DNA from: CAG-826 sp964583155
GTDB taxonomy: Bacteria > Bacillota_I > Bacilli_A > RFN20 > CAG-826
DNA: 64,000 bases
NCBI GenBank assembly: GCA_964583155.1
Contig: CAZOUY010000006.1
Span: forward strand, 1 to 64,000
Reading direction: 5' to 3'
The notes under the pieces were generated by a model. It was not told the DNA's origin. It saw only the letters and a list, made by a program, of their open reading frames with translations, and ran no database searches. A program made the position numbers and the translations under genes. Below, in pieces: positions 24,852-34,329 of this stretch. Numbering within the stretch: position 1 is the first letter of the stretch; each line of letters begins with the position of its first letter.

Positions 24852-26454
24852 AACGAGCAGACTATGGCTCATATTGCTGACTTTGTTTTTGGGCACATCG
24901 TGCGATATTAACGTTTCCGAAAATAGTTCATTTATTTCTTCGATCGCCAATCAAACCTACGAAAGAGATGATCAAAATTTCTATATTTTACCAGATACCG
25001 ATTACAAAATACCGGTGGGTGAGGATGGAAGTAGTCAAGTATTTTTTAGCGATATACCATCAGAAATTCCCCTTTCTAATCATTTGCGATTATACGCTGA
25101 TGGAGAAAACATTCCTTTATATAATATCAAAGTCAATAGCAACCATGTGTGGTCACCCGAGGCGAATGGTCGCATCGATAATACGGTGGGTATTATTCGC
25201 AAAAAGGGACCGGTCACTTTGGTGTTAGCCACGAATTTTGCTTTGAAACATGGTATTACCATTCGACCATTAGCAAGCAATGTATCTTCCGAAATTGATG
25301 AAGAGAAACGATTGATTGTTTTTACTATCGAAAAAAGTGGGCAGTATACCATTGAATTCCGTTTGAATCGGACTTTGCATCTCTTTGTCGATGAGTATGA
25401 TATGTATGATGATGTTAACCCCGATAATACGATATATTTTGGGCCGGGAATCCACAATCATCAAAACGATAATCGCATCAATGCGCAAAACAATATCAAT
25501 ATTTCTTCCAACCAAACGGTTTTTGTCGATTATGGAGCAATTATTCAAGGCTCCTTTGTGGCGAATAATGCCAGCAATATCCGTTTAATCGGTGGCGGAA
25601 TTGTCGATGGCCAATCCTTTACGAGAAACGCTACTACCGGTGAAAGACAAATTCCGCTCGATTTTAATTTCTGCCAATATGTGGAGATTCAGGGATTGAG
25701 TTTTCTAGATCCTGCGGGTTGGACGCTGAATGTTTATTTTTGCAACAATGTCACCATTGATGATGTCAAAATTATATCTTCGCGTTCAAATGGCGATGGA
25801 ATTTCGCTTCAATCGTGCCAAGATGTCAATGTTAATCGCTGCTTCGTAAGATCATGGGATGATTCGCTAGTGGTGAAAAATTATTTACGATGGGATAATC
25901 GCAATATTCAAGGAACAACTAGAAATATATATTTTGACCATTGTTTGATTTGGACCGATCTTGCGCAATCGATGGAAATAGGATTTGAAACCATCGGAAA
26001 AGTGATGGATAATATCAATTTTACTAATATCACAATTCTTCATAATTATCATAAACCGGCTATTTCAATCCATAATGGCAATAATGCTGATGTCACAAAT
26101 GTGAAGTATCAAAACATTATTATCGAGGATGCCTCTATGGGGAATGGTGATGGCACACCTGTTTTGTTTGAATTAAGCACACTCTTTTCGGCAACATGGT
26201 CCACCAATCATACCACCACGGAATTAGGATCGATAAGCACAATTGTTTTTGATAACATTCATGTTTTATTCACAAATGGTGAACTTGAGATTAAAATTCA
26301 AGGCTGCCAGGAGGAAAGAAGCGGTTTTGAAAAAACGCTCCACGAAATTAATGATGTTACTTTCTCAAATGTTTATATCAATGATGAGAAATTGACTGAG
26401 AATTATAAGAAGCTGGTAGTCAATGAATATGTTCATGGCCTTAATTTTGGATAA
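24844..26454 (+). CDS. surface lipoprotein, parallel beta-helix glycosidase (GH28/GH49-like)
   Basis: A 536-residue lipoprotein (lipobox LGTSC, Cys20). After a beta-sandwich N-terminal region, the core from about residue 190 is a right-handed beta-helix of the polygalacturonase/dextranase type. Candidate acidic residues sit in NGDGI and WDDSLVVK, which correspond to the NTD and DD motifs of clan GH-N; the usual GHG is replaced by a SMEIGFET block. It would cleave a polysaccharide at the cell surface to feed the importer. Exact family is uncertain. It pairs with the related protein at 26622; both share WDDSLVVKN and DLAQSME. Confidence 0.72.
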   Translation: MNKTSRLWLILLTLFLGTSCDINVSENSSFISSIANQTYERDDQNFYILPDTDYKIPVGEDGSSQVFFSDIPSEIPLSNHLRLYADGENIPLYNIKVNSNHVWSPEANGRIDNTVGIIRKKGPVTLVLATNFALKHGITIRPLASNVSSEIDEEKRLIVFTIEKSGQYTIEFRLNRTLHLFVDEYDMYDDVNPDNTIYFGPGIHNHQNDNRINAQNNINISSNQTVFVDYGAIIQGSFVANNASNIRLIGGGIVDGQSFTRNATTGERQIPLDFNFCQYVEIQGLSFLDPAGWTLNVYFCNNVTIDDVKIISSRSNGDGISLQSCQDVNVNRCFVRSWDDSLVVKNYLRWDNRNIQGTTRNIYFDHCLIWTDLAQSMEIGFETIGKVMDNINFTNITILHNYHKPAISIHNGNNADVTNVKYQNIIIEDASMGNGDGTPVLFELSTLFSATWSTNHTTTELGSISTIVFDNIHVLFTNGELEIKIQGCQEERSGFEKTLHEINDVTFSNVYINDEKLTENYKKLVVNEYVHGLNFG

Positions 26455-26510
26455 GAAATGTATGTTAAAAATTGGTTAAAAAAATTTTTTTTAAAAAAAG
26501 TTATTTTCTA

Positions 26511-26535
26511 TTAATAAGTATATAATACTTATTAA
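26511..26535 (+). promoter_or_regulatory. 25-base palindrome over a -10 element
   Basis: TTAATAAGTAT and its exact complement flank ATA. The TATAAT -10 (26521-26526) lies inside it, so a bound protein would block the promoter. No good -35 is seen. Confidence 0.55.
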
Positions 26536-26539
26536 TTTA

Positions 26540-26553
26540 GTTAAACGTTTAAC
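26540..26553 (+). promoter_or_regulatory. candidate LacI-family operator
   Basis: GTTAAACGTTTAAC is a perfect 14-base palindrome with the central CG typical of LacI-family operators, just downstream of the -10 at 26521. Its TTAA arms match those of the site at 21524. Confidence 0.65.
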
Positions 26554-26561
26554 ATTTAAAA

Positions 26562-26575
26562 AGAAAGCGTTTACA
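26562..26575 (+). promoter_or_regulatory. candidate catabolite-response (CcpA-like) site
   Basis: AGAAAGCGTTTACA differs from the CcpA consensus TGWAARCGYTWNCA mainly at the first base. It lies between the promoter and the gene at 26622. Confidence 0.5.
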
Positions 26576-26621
26576 TTTTTAAAATAATTATAGATAATTT
26601 AATTAGGAAAGTGAGAATTTT

Positions 26622-29243
26622 ATGAGTATTAAAAAAGGAATATTTAAAAATCTTATCTTTATGTCAATGTTAGTTTTATCGGCTTGTGGACCAACAACTG
26701 ATAAGCCTAATGATAAGGACAATTACTATGATGAACGTAATTTTATAGTTTCGAACGAAAAAGTCGTGTCTGAATCTAAATTAGTTTTATATGATGGTCC
26801 GCAATTCATGGATTCTTCATCTAAGGTTAATGTGAAAATAGAAAACCGCGAGGCCTTCGTTTATGAAACGCGTGTTAACCATGGACGTAAATTTACATTT
26901 GCGTATTCGGAAGCAACTAATCCGGTGGTCGTTTTTGACTTTGAAGGGCGTATTCATATTGATATACAAGTCAATAATGTTGACAGCATTCAAAGTGCAA
27001 AGATTTCGCCACTAGTTTATGGTATTGCCCCGACGATTAAAGGAAACACCATTTCCTTTGATTTGGAGTATAACGATAATTATGTTGTCGAATATAATGA
27101 TGATTCCGAAAATGTTATTCATCTTTTTGCGAACCCATTAGAGGAAAATCCTTTAACGCAGGCGGATGCCGATAAGGATGATAGCATTATCTATATTGGA
27201 CCCGGAGTATATGAATCCGGTGCGATTCCTGTTAAATCCAATTCGACCATTTATTTGGCGGGTGGAGCATATGTTTACGGACAAATAAGAGCCGAAGGAT
27301 TCGAAAACATTAAAATTCGCGGACGTGGAATCATCTCCGGCGCTATTTTTGATCGCACGGGCGATAATGAGTACACGATTCCAGTAGAGCTTCGGACCTG
27401 TAAAAATGTCCTTCTTGAAGGATTGACCTTCTTGGACCCTGCGGGTTGGTGTATAGCCCTTTATAAATCGGAAAATATTACCATCGAAAATATTAAAATT
27501 ATTACTGCACGTGGTAATGGTGATGGCATCTCTGTTCAGTCATGTAAGGATGTGACTGTCAAGGGTGGGTTTGTTCGTACTTGGGATGATTCTTTAGTCG
27601 TAAAAAACGTTGATCGTGGTTCGACTTCGAATGTCACCTTCGATGGTGTAAATGTATGGACAGATTTAGCCCAATCGATGGAGGTTGGCTATGAAACATA
27701 TGGTCCCACCATGGATAATATCACCTTTAAAAACATCACAGTTATTCATAATTTCCATAAACCGGCGATTTCCCTTCATAACTGTGATGATGCTCATATC
27801 ACCAATGTTCATTATGAAAACATCACGATTGAAGATGGACAGATGCTTGGCGATGTACGTGATGACGGCGAAAATGATTTCTTCATTGATATGACCATCG
27901 CGTATTCTCCTGAGTGGACCAATTCCAGTGGTGAAAGAGGTAGCGTTGAAGGTGTTACTATCAGCGATGTGAAGATTTATTCGATTGCCGAGACGATTGT
28001 TTCTCGCATCAACGGAGAATCCAATAATTCGGCTATCAAGGATGTCACCATCAGAGATATTGATTATGCCGGCAAGGCCATTAATAATGAAAAAGATTTA
28101 GATCTCATTAAGAATAATTATGTTAGCAATGTACAAATACAAAAAACCAAGGCTCTTAACGATATTTTAGGGGCTATTAAAACTCTTCCATATCGACTTG
28201 ATTTGACTAATAATCATGTGACAGTCGAGGTGAAAGAAAACATTCAACAGGAAGGATTGCTAGTGCCTGAGTTTGCCTTCTTAAAAGGTGATGCGACCTT
28301 TATTGGCTCGAAGCTTGATACTTCCACTTATGTTTCTAATTCTTCACATGGAACGGGGATTAAGCCAACATCTCCTTCCGACGATGGAAGCGGAAAATTT
28401 GTGGCTAGTGGTCACGATGCGCAGCTGGCGTTTGATGGCGATAGCAATACCTATTACGAAACCGATACATGGAAAAACGAAGAAGATGAGTTTGCAGCGA
28501 TATCCATTGAGTTTGGAGATGACACGCATCAAATTGGTGTTGTGCGCGTCAAAGGTGTTACGACAAATGAATTTAAGTATACCTATTCCATTTCCGTATT
28601 TGCCATCAAGGCTAATGGCGAAAAGTATGTTCGTGTCTTAAATACCAATAAATATACCTTAAGCCCGGCTAATGGCAATGTGATCGATATCAATATTTCA
28701 ACGCAAGAGTATCGTGCTATTCAGCTGAGATTATTCAATCAACCGGGGATGACCTCGCCAAGCTCCTATAAAATTGCGGAAATTGAACTCTATGCTCCTT
28801 CGTTGTCGTTTGGTAAAGCTATTGTCGATTCGACTGAGCATAACGATGTATATCCGGTCAATAACATTGTCGATGGACAAGTTGATGGAACATCGTATTA
28901 CGAGTCTAAAACCTTACCAGCCCATATCGTTATTGATTTAGAAGATGTTTACGATCTTCAGGTAATGCTTCTAAGCTTGAACCCTTCATTGATGTGGGAT
29001 GCTCGTATTCAAAACATTGAAGTATTGGTGAGCAGCGATAATCGAGCGTATGATAATAACATTTCGTTTACGACAGTTTTTGAGGCTCAAGATTACTTAT
29101 TTGATCCACAGACAGGGAACCGTGTGATGCTTAATTTTGCCGAGGGCACCCAGGCCCGATATATTAAATTGATTATTAATTCCAATTCCGCTGCCGGAGG
29201 TTATGGCGCGCAGTTAGCCGAGGTAAGCGTATATGGAAAATAA
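26622..29243 (+). CDS. surface lipoprotein, beta-helix glycosidase with two F5/8C domains
   Basis: An 873-residue lipoprotein (lipobox LSACG, Cys22). Residues 170-460 form a beta-helix like that of the gene at 24844, with NGDGI and WDDSLVVKN as candidate catalytic segments and DLAQSMEVGYET following. Two discoidin (F5/8 type C, CBM32-like) domains follow at about 545-700 and 715-872, each ending in an AEIELY or AEVSVYG strand; these usually bind glycans. It is probably a glycan-anchored endo-acting hydrolase at the surface. It has its own operator-rich promoter and AGGAAAG before the ATG. Confidence 0.75.
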   Translation: MSIKKGIFKNLIFMSMLVLSACGPTTDKPNDKDNYYDERNFIVSNEKVVSESKLVLYDGPQFMDSSSKVNVKIENREAFVYETRVNHGRKFTFAYSEATNPVVVFDFEGRIHIDIQVNNVDSIQSAKISPLVYGIAPTIKGNTISFDLEYNDNYVVEYNDDSENVIHLFANPLEENPLTQADADKDDSIIYIGPGVYESGAIPVKSNSTIYLAGGAYVYGQIRAEGFENIKIRGRGIISGAIFDRTGDNEYTIPVELRTCKNVLLEGLTFLDPAGWCIALYKSENITIENIKIITARGNGDGISVQSCKDVTVKGGFVRTWDDSLVVKNVDRGSTSNVTFDGVNVWTDLAQSMEVGYETYGPTMDNITFKNITVIHNFHKPAISLHNCDDAHITNVHYENITIEDGQMLGDVRDDGENDFFIDMTIAYSPEWTNSSGERGSVEGVTISDVKIYSIAETIVSRINGESNNSAIKDVTIRDIDYAGKAINNEKDLDLIKNNYVSNVQIQKTKALNDILGAIKTLPYRLDLTNNHVTVEVKENIQQEGLLVPEFAFLKGDATFIGSKLDTSTYVSNSSHGTGIKPTSPSDDGSGKFVASGHDAQLAFDGDSNTYYETDTWKNEEDEFAAISIEFGDDTHQIGVVRVKGVTTNEFKYTYSISVFAIKANGEKYVRVLNTNKYTLSPANGNVIDINISTQEYRAIQLRLFNQPGMTSPSSYKIAEIELYAPSLSFGKAIVDSTEHNDVYPVNNIVDGQVDGTSYYESKTLPAHIVIDLEDVYDLQVMLLSLNPSLMWDARIQNIEVLVSSDNRAYDNNISFTTVFEAQDYLFDPQTGNRVMLNFAEGTQARYIKLIINSNSAAGGYGAQLAEVSVYGK

Positions 29244-29266
29244 TAAATAAAGAAAAGGAGAAAAAC

Positions 29267-31873
29267 ATGAAAAAGAAAATAGTGACACTCAGTGCAACAA
29301 TGCTATTAACGCTAGCTTTAGGCGCATGTGGTCCAAAGGATAATCCTGTTAGTTCAACAGTACCGACTCCTCCACCATCTTCGACCACTCCACCTATTTC
29401 TAGTGGTGATCCTGTTGTAGTTGAGACAATGCCCACATATTATAAAGAATTAAATAGTGGGGCAAGAACAAGAGAATTTGATAGCAATTATGATGTGATG
29501 ATTGATGATTTCTCTTCTGAAACTTTGAAAGGTAGTGTTAATGGTGAGGCGCGTCAACTTAAAACCAATACTTTAAGAGTTTCATTAGAGAGCTCGGATG
29601 TCGATAATTTCCCATCCACCAGTGACAAGTCGATTTACAAGCAAGCGCGAAAAGATGATGTGAATGCCTATGATGAAATCGGCTTCCGAATCCGGTTAGT
29701 GAAGGGAAAATTAAAATTATCGGATTTAGTGTTAGGACTACGAGGCGATGATGCTTATAATGTCTTTGAAGTTAATGTCGGCGAAACACTAAATAGTGAT
29801 GGCGATGAGAATAGTGAATTAACCTCTGAATATAGCGAGTTAAGAATCTCTCCGGCCATGACTCTTGATGGAAACGAGAAATATACAACGGGCGCCGATA
29901 ACCAAGATACAGGGGTATTAGTCACCAGTAAAATTATCGGTTTCCATTTGATGGCGCGGGGTGATGTCCATGCGGTTATCGATATTGAAGAAGTATATGG
30001 CTATAAAGGCGCTACTAAAACCGTTTTTGAAGATTTCAATCATGTGAAGACCAATACCGCCAATGACGGAATTTGGTGGTGTGATTCAACCGGTTATATC
30101 ATGCAGAAATCGGTTTATGGTACCGATGGATCCTATGAAGTCACAACGGATGAAGATATTTCGGAATTTGATAATGTCGTTTTATCATTAACGGCCGCAG
30201 GAAAAGATATGTCTTTAACTCCTGTTTATACAAGCACCGTAGGAACCGCTGTGGCTTTTGAGAGCCTCAAGGATGATGAAAACAATGCTGTTGTCGATCC
30301 AGTAAACGGATGCTATGGTTCGTATGTTATCAATCTCGAAAACTCGGGAATTAATAAAGAAAATCTTAAAGGCTTTAAGGTTAGCTTTACTAATGAAGTT
30401 TCGTTAAGCAAAGTATTCATGACCAATATGGAGGTTCCTGAGGCTACAAAGACATATCCGGTTTTGGATACTAAAAATGCGGTTGTTTTTGATGATTTCA
30501 ATCGTACACAAAATAGATTTGATACGAGCTATGAAACCGGATCTACGAACGCAATCGTGACGGAAGCCGGTTTGAATTGGGCTTACACTGATGCATCGAT
30601 GACTGATTATATTTCAGTTAAGGATGGTGCTGCTGTGATCGACGCCCGCAACATGACCACTGATTATGTCAAAATTGATGAAGGATCCAAGGTTAGCGTT
30701 GGCAATCAACATTACATGGTGGTTTCATTAAAAGCCGAAGAAGGCGCTGATCTCGGTGGTCTAAGAATCGGCTATGGCACCGATACACTATGGTTCAATG
30801 ATTGGATGGCCGGACAAGGTCTACCTTCCAATAGTGATTTAAATAATTACCATGACGCGAATGGCTTTACCTGGTATGTTATTGATTTAAAACTCATCAA
30901 TCAAGTCGCTCGTGATTTAATGGTTATCTACTATTCAGGCACCGGCGTGGTTTCCATCGATACAATCTTCTTCTGCAATGGCGTCGATGATATTGATGCC
31001 TTAACACCAGTATCATTCGATGGCGAAACAGCAAAGCTTATTGATACTGCCGCAAACGATGGAGGCTTTGAATATGCTTGGATGTCCATCGGACATATCG
31101 GCGGAAGTCGCTATGTTCAAATCGTGGCCGAAGGTGATGGCCAAACGGATTTAGCGTCATTCCGTATGGAATCAACTGATGCCGCTTCCAACCCAATTGT
31201 TTTTGCGAATGCTGGACTTTTGAAGATGTATGTTGGTGGAGCATTGGTCGATGCTAGTTATGTTATGCCGGCTGAAGAAACAACCTTAGTTATCGATTTG
31301 GTTGAAAGTGGTTGGACCAATTTAGAGGCAGAAATGACTCTTTGCTTCGGTAGCTGGGCTAAATCCTATATGAATATCAAAGCGGTCAATCGTCTTTTAC
31401 CAGAGGACACTATGGTATGGATTGATGCGGCTAATGCGGAATTGAAGGAATTAGCATTCCCATTAGTGGGCTCAGCACCTGCTCATGCTTATACATATTT
31501 AGGATATAATCTAGGCGAAAGCAAGATCAAATTAAGTCTAAGAGGTGATGGTCAAGCCAATTTAGAATCATTTAGACTGACATTTGCTGAAAATGAAGAT
31601 TATACTGCGTTTGCTAATAGTGGCGCTTTGAAAATGTATGTTGATGGCCAAGCTATCGATTCCACTTATGTGGTTCCAACGGAAGGCGTGGATATTGTCA
31701 TCGATTTAGCGGAATCAGGTGTTACTAATTTATTTACCAATATGATTTTGACTTTAGGCGATTGGGGCAATCCCGGAACTATTACTGTGACCGCTGTGCA
31801 GTTACAACAAAATACTCGCACGATTGAAACGATCATGGGTGCGGTTCCACCGATGGCCACTCCGAATGCATAA
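29267..31873 (+). CDS. large surface lipoprotein with C-terminal repeats
   Basis: An 868-residue lipoprotein (lipobox LGACG, Cys21) with a Pro/Ser/Thr-rich linker (residues 25-45), then beta-sandwich-like regions. The last 270 residues hold two clear repeats of about 125 residues, each with GDGQ..L.SFR, FAN.G.LKMYV.G, YV.P.E and a DL.ESG.TNL stretch. No catalytic motif is evident. Its place between a surface hydrolase and the solute-binding protein suggests glycan capture at the surface. AAAAGGAG lies 9 bases before ATG; the gene is 23 bases after the hydrolase. Confidence 0.65.
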   Translation: MKKKIVTLSATMLLTLALGACGPKDNPVSSTVPTPPPSSTTPPISSGDPVVVETMPTYYKELNSGARTREFDSNYDVMIDDFSSETLKGSVNGEARQLKTNTLRVSLESSDVDNFPSTSDKSIYKQARKDDVNAYDEIGFRIRLVKGKLKLSDLVLGLRGDDAYNVFEVNVGETLNSDGDENSELTSEYSELRISPAMTLDGNEKYTTGADNQDTGVLVTSKIIGFHLMARGDVHAVIDIEEVYGYKGATKTVFEDFNHVKTNTANDGIWWCDSTGYIMQKSVYGTDGSYEVTTDEDISEFDNVVLSLTAAGKDMSLTPVYTSTVGTAVAFESLKDDENNAVVDPVNGCYGSYVINLENSGINKENLKGFKVSFTNEVSLSKVFMTNMEVPEATKTYPVLDTKNAVVFDDFNRTQNRFDTSYETGSTNAIVTEAGLNWAYTDASMTDYISVKDGAAVIDARNMTTDYVKIDEGSKVSVGNQHYMVVSLKAEEGADLGGLRIGYGTDTLWFNDWMAGQGLPSNSDLNNYHDANGFTWYVIDLKLINQVARDLMVIYYSGTGVVSIDTIFFCNGVDDIDALTPVSFDGETAKLIDTAANDGGFEYAWMSIGHIGGSRYVQIVAEGDGQTDLASFRMESTDAASNPIVFANAGLLKMYVGGALVDASYVMPAEETTLVIDLVESGWTNLEAEMTLCFGSWAKSYMNIKAVNRLLPEDTMVWIDAANAELKELAFPLVGSAPAHAYTYLGYNLGESKIKLSLRGDGQANLESFRLTFAENEDYTAFANSGALKMYVDGQAIDSTYVVPTEGVDIVIDLAESGVTNLFTNMILTLGDWGNPGTITVTAVQLQQNTRTIETIMGAVPPMATPNA

Positions 31874-31903
31874 AAAAATTTGGTGTTGAACTTTATTTAG
31901 ATT

Positions 31904-31924
31904 CTTGGGGGATTTTCCCCCAAG
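31904..31924 (+). terminator. GC-rich hairpin between lipoprotein and importer genes
   Basis: CTTGGGGG (31904-31911) pairs with CCCCCAAG (31917-31924) around ATTTT. Only three T follow, so it may attenuate or protect the mRNA rather than stop transcription fully. Confidence 0.6.
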
Positions 31925-31969
31925 TTTCTAACCTATTAAATTTTCTAGCAAGATTTAATAGGTTAGGAA
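31925..31969 (+). repeat. long inverted repeat before the binding-protein gene
   Basis: Two 14-base arms, 31928-31941 (CTAACCTATTAAAT) and 31953-31966, are perfect complements around an 11-base loop; wobble and A-T pairs extend the stem to 17. A-rich DNA follows rather than T, so it is an mRNA stem or operator, not a terminator. Confidence 0.65.
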
Positions 31970-31991
31970 AAAAAGAAAGGGGATTATAAGT

Positions 31992-33404
31992 ATGAATAAA
32001 AAACAAAGTTTATTTAATTTATCCTTGATTATTGGTACAGCAATTACCTTAAGCGGTTGTTTTGGAAACACAAACGATGATCGTATTGTTATTCGTGTCG
32101 GTTTTTGGCCCACAAATTCGGATCGTAAAGATGTTGCAATGTATGAAAAATGGCGAGATGCCTTCGAAGAGGATTATCCTCAATACAAATTAGTAGGCGA
32201 TCCTTATACATATTCGCCCGAAACGGTAGTTACAAAAGCGGAGGCTGAGACTTTACCGACCGTTTTTCAAACCTGGTTCACCGAACCATCTTCCTTGGTG
32301 AGCAATGGTTATATCAGAGCCTGTGATGAGCAGCTACAAAGTCTAGGCTGGCTTGACAAAATGGACGATGAGATGCGACAAACTCTCACATTTGATGGGA
32401 AGGTCTATGGTGTACCACGTGATGGCTATGGCTTAGGATTGCTGATCAATAAAAAGATTTTAGGTGACTTTGGGCTATTACCAACTGACGCGAGCGGTAA
32501 TTATTCCATTTTTAATGAGGATGGAACACCAGCTTATCCAACCACCTTTGAAGAAATTTATGAGATTTCGCAGGTTATTTCGGAAGCCGATGATACGACA
32601 AAGGGGATTCTACTTTTGACCGCCAATAAGAATGGTGGATGGCAATTTACCAATTTTGTTTGGAATTATGGCGGAGTTATTGAAGAAGAGGTCAATGGCC
32701 AATGGAGGGCTAATTTGACAAGCGACGCGACTATAAGCGTTTTATCTTGGATTCAGAAGATGAAAAGCGAAGGTCTTTTGCTAAAGAATAATACTATTTA
32801 TTATGATGATTGGCATTCGAAGATCGGAAGTCAAGTAGCTATGGCCTTTGTGGGAAGCGACGTTTTACAAAATGCGAAAAATCTTGGGAAAGTAGATATG
32901 GATAATTTAGCCTTTGTACCAATGCCGACCGGCGATGGGGTTCATCATTATTCTTTATATGGTGGTACGCCCTTTGTTTTTCCTTATTATGCGACGGATG
33001 AACAGGTTGAAGGAGCACTGCGTTTTTTAGAGTATTGTGGTCGAAGTCCTTTAGCTTCGGATATTCAACGTCAAGCCATGATCGATGGTAATGAAGTGGC
33101 TATCGCTAAGAATCAACCTATTCTACCAACCATTAAGCCTTGGAAAAACGCAGAATATCTGGATCTTGCTAACGCAATTGAAAAGGAATATATAAATATC
33201 AATATGCCTGATTATGAGCCCTTCTTCAATACGATAAGCGATAATAAGCATATTGAAGAGCCCTATTATGCTCAAGAGCTTTATAAGGTTCTTGATAACT
33301 GCATTCAACAGGTTTTAGTTAATCCCGACACCGCTAATATTCGCGCTATTTTAACAACCGCCGAAGCAACTTTTAATAATAACTATATGTCAAAAGTGAA
33401 GTAA
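31992..33404 (+). CDS. sugar ABC transporter substrate-binding lipoprotein
   Basis: A 470-residue extracellular solute-binding protein of the family 1 (maltose/multiple sugar) type, lipid-anchored through LSGC (Cys23). It has the usual hallmarks: DGKVYGVPRDGYGLGLLINK, a YPTTFEEIYEI domain-crossing segment, WQFTNFVWNYGG and VALAFVG-like strands (here VAMAFVG). It captures an oligosaccharide for the permeases that follow. GAAAGGGG precedes the ATG. The double hairpin just upstream may set its level relative to the lipoproteins. Confidence 0.93.
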   Translation: MNKKQSLFNLSLIIGTAITLSGCFGNTNDDRIVIRVGFWPTNSDRKDVAMYEKWRDAFEEDYPQYKLVGDPYTYSPETVVTKAEAETLPTVFQTWFTEPSSLVSNGYIRACDEQLQSLGWLDKMDDEMRQTLTFDGKVYGVPRDGYGLGLLINKKILGDFGLLPTDASGNYSIFNEDGTPAYPTTFEEIYEISQVISEADDTTKGILLLTANKNGGWQFTNFVWNYGGVIEEEVNGQWRANLTSDATISVLSWIQKMKSEGLLLKNNTIYYDDWHSKIGSQVAMAFVGSDVLQNAKNLGKVDMDNLAFVPMPTGDGVHHYSLYGGTPFVFPYYATDEQVEGALRFLEYCGRSPLASDIQRQAMIDGNEVAIAKNQPILPTIKPWKNAEYLDLANAIEKEYININMPDYEPFFNTISDNKHIEEPYYAQELYKVLDNCIQQVLVNPDTANIRAILTTAEATFNNNYMSKVK

Positions 33405-33409
33405 GAATT

Positions 33410-34327
33410 ATGATTATTAAAGAAACAAAAACAATCAGCAAGAGAAAGCAAGCATTAAAAAAGAATGTTTTGGCATGGCTTATCGCGGTACCTAGCATTG
33501 CGATATTTGCTTTTTATGTGTGGATTCCATTAATTCAAAATATTACCTATTCATTTTCGATTGACAACCATTATAGTGGCTTTGCGGGATTTAGTAACTA
33601 TCAGGCTCTTTTTCGCGATGAAGTATTTATTGCTGCTTTGAAAAATACTTTCAAATATATATTTTATTCATTGATTATCGGATTTTTCATTCCGTTTTTT
33701 ATCGGATTTTTCTTATCGGAGCTATTCCATGCGAAAGCCGTCTATCGTGTTTTAATATATTTTCCATGCATGCTAAGCGGTGTCGCGGTGGTCACGCTTT
33801 TTAAATTCTTTTTTGATCCGGATGTTTCTTTTATCAATGCCATCATCAAGCATTTTGGTGGTCAAGAATCACTGTTAACATCCGACGTGGATTTGGTCAT
33901 TCCCTTAATTGTCGTGGCAATGACTTGGCGGGGAGCCGGATCGACTTCGCTTATCTATTTATCAAATTTTCAACAAATCGACGATTCGTTATATGAGGCG
34001 AGCCGAATGGATGGTGCATCTTTTTGGCAACGCTTTTTCAAGATTACAATTCCGCAAATGAAGGGAACCTTGATTACATTATTTGTTTTGCAAATTATTT
34101 CCGTATTCCAGGTCTTCTATGAGCCGTGGATTATTTCCGGTGGTGGCCCCAATAATGCATCATATTCATTGATGCTCTATGCCTATCAGCTTGGCGTCAC
34201 CGAATTTAAGATTCCCATGGGCGCCGCGGCCGGGGTAATTTTGACTTTGATTATCATCGTTTTTACATTGCTTTATTATGGCATTGTGAGACTCATCAAC
34301 CGCGATGAAAGAAAGGCGGTGAAGTAA
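33410..34327 (+). CDS. sugar ABC transporter permease (MalF type)
   Basis: A 305-residue inner-membrane permease with six predicted helices. The cytoplasmic EAA-like loop reads EASRMDGASFWQRFFKITIP, which contacts the ATPase. The gene starts 5 bases after the binding-protein gene and is followed after 2 bases by the second permease. Its ATPase partner is most likely the fusion protein encoded at 37354. Confidence 0.93.
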   Translation: MIIKETKTISKRKQALKKNVLAWLIAVPSIAIFAFYVWIPLIQNITYSFSIDNHYSGFAGFSNYQALFRDEVFIAALKNTFKYIFYSLIIGFFIPFFIGFFLSELFHAKAVYRVLIYFPCMLSGVAVVTLFKFFFDPDVSFINAIIKHFGGQESLLTSDVDLVIPLIVVAMTWRGAGSTSLIYLSNFQQIDDSLYEASRMDGASFWQRFFKITIPQMKGTLITLFVLQIISVFQVFYEPWIISGGGPNNASYSLMLYAYQLGVTEFKIPMGAAAGVILTLIIIVFTLLYYGIVRLINRDERKAVK

Positions 34328-34329
34328 AA

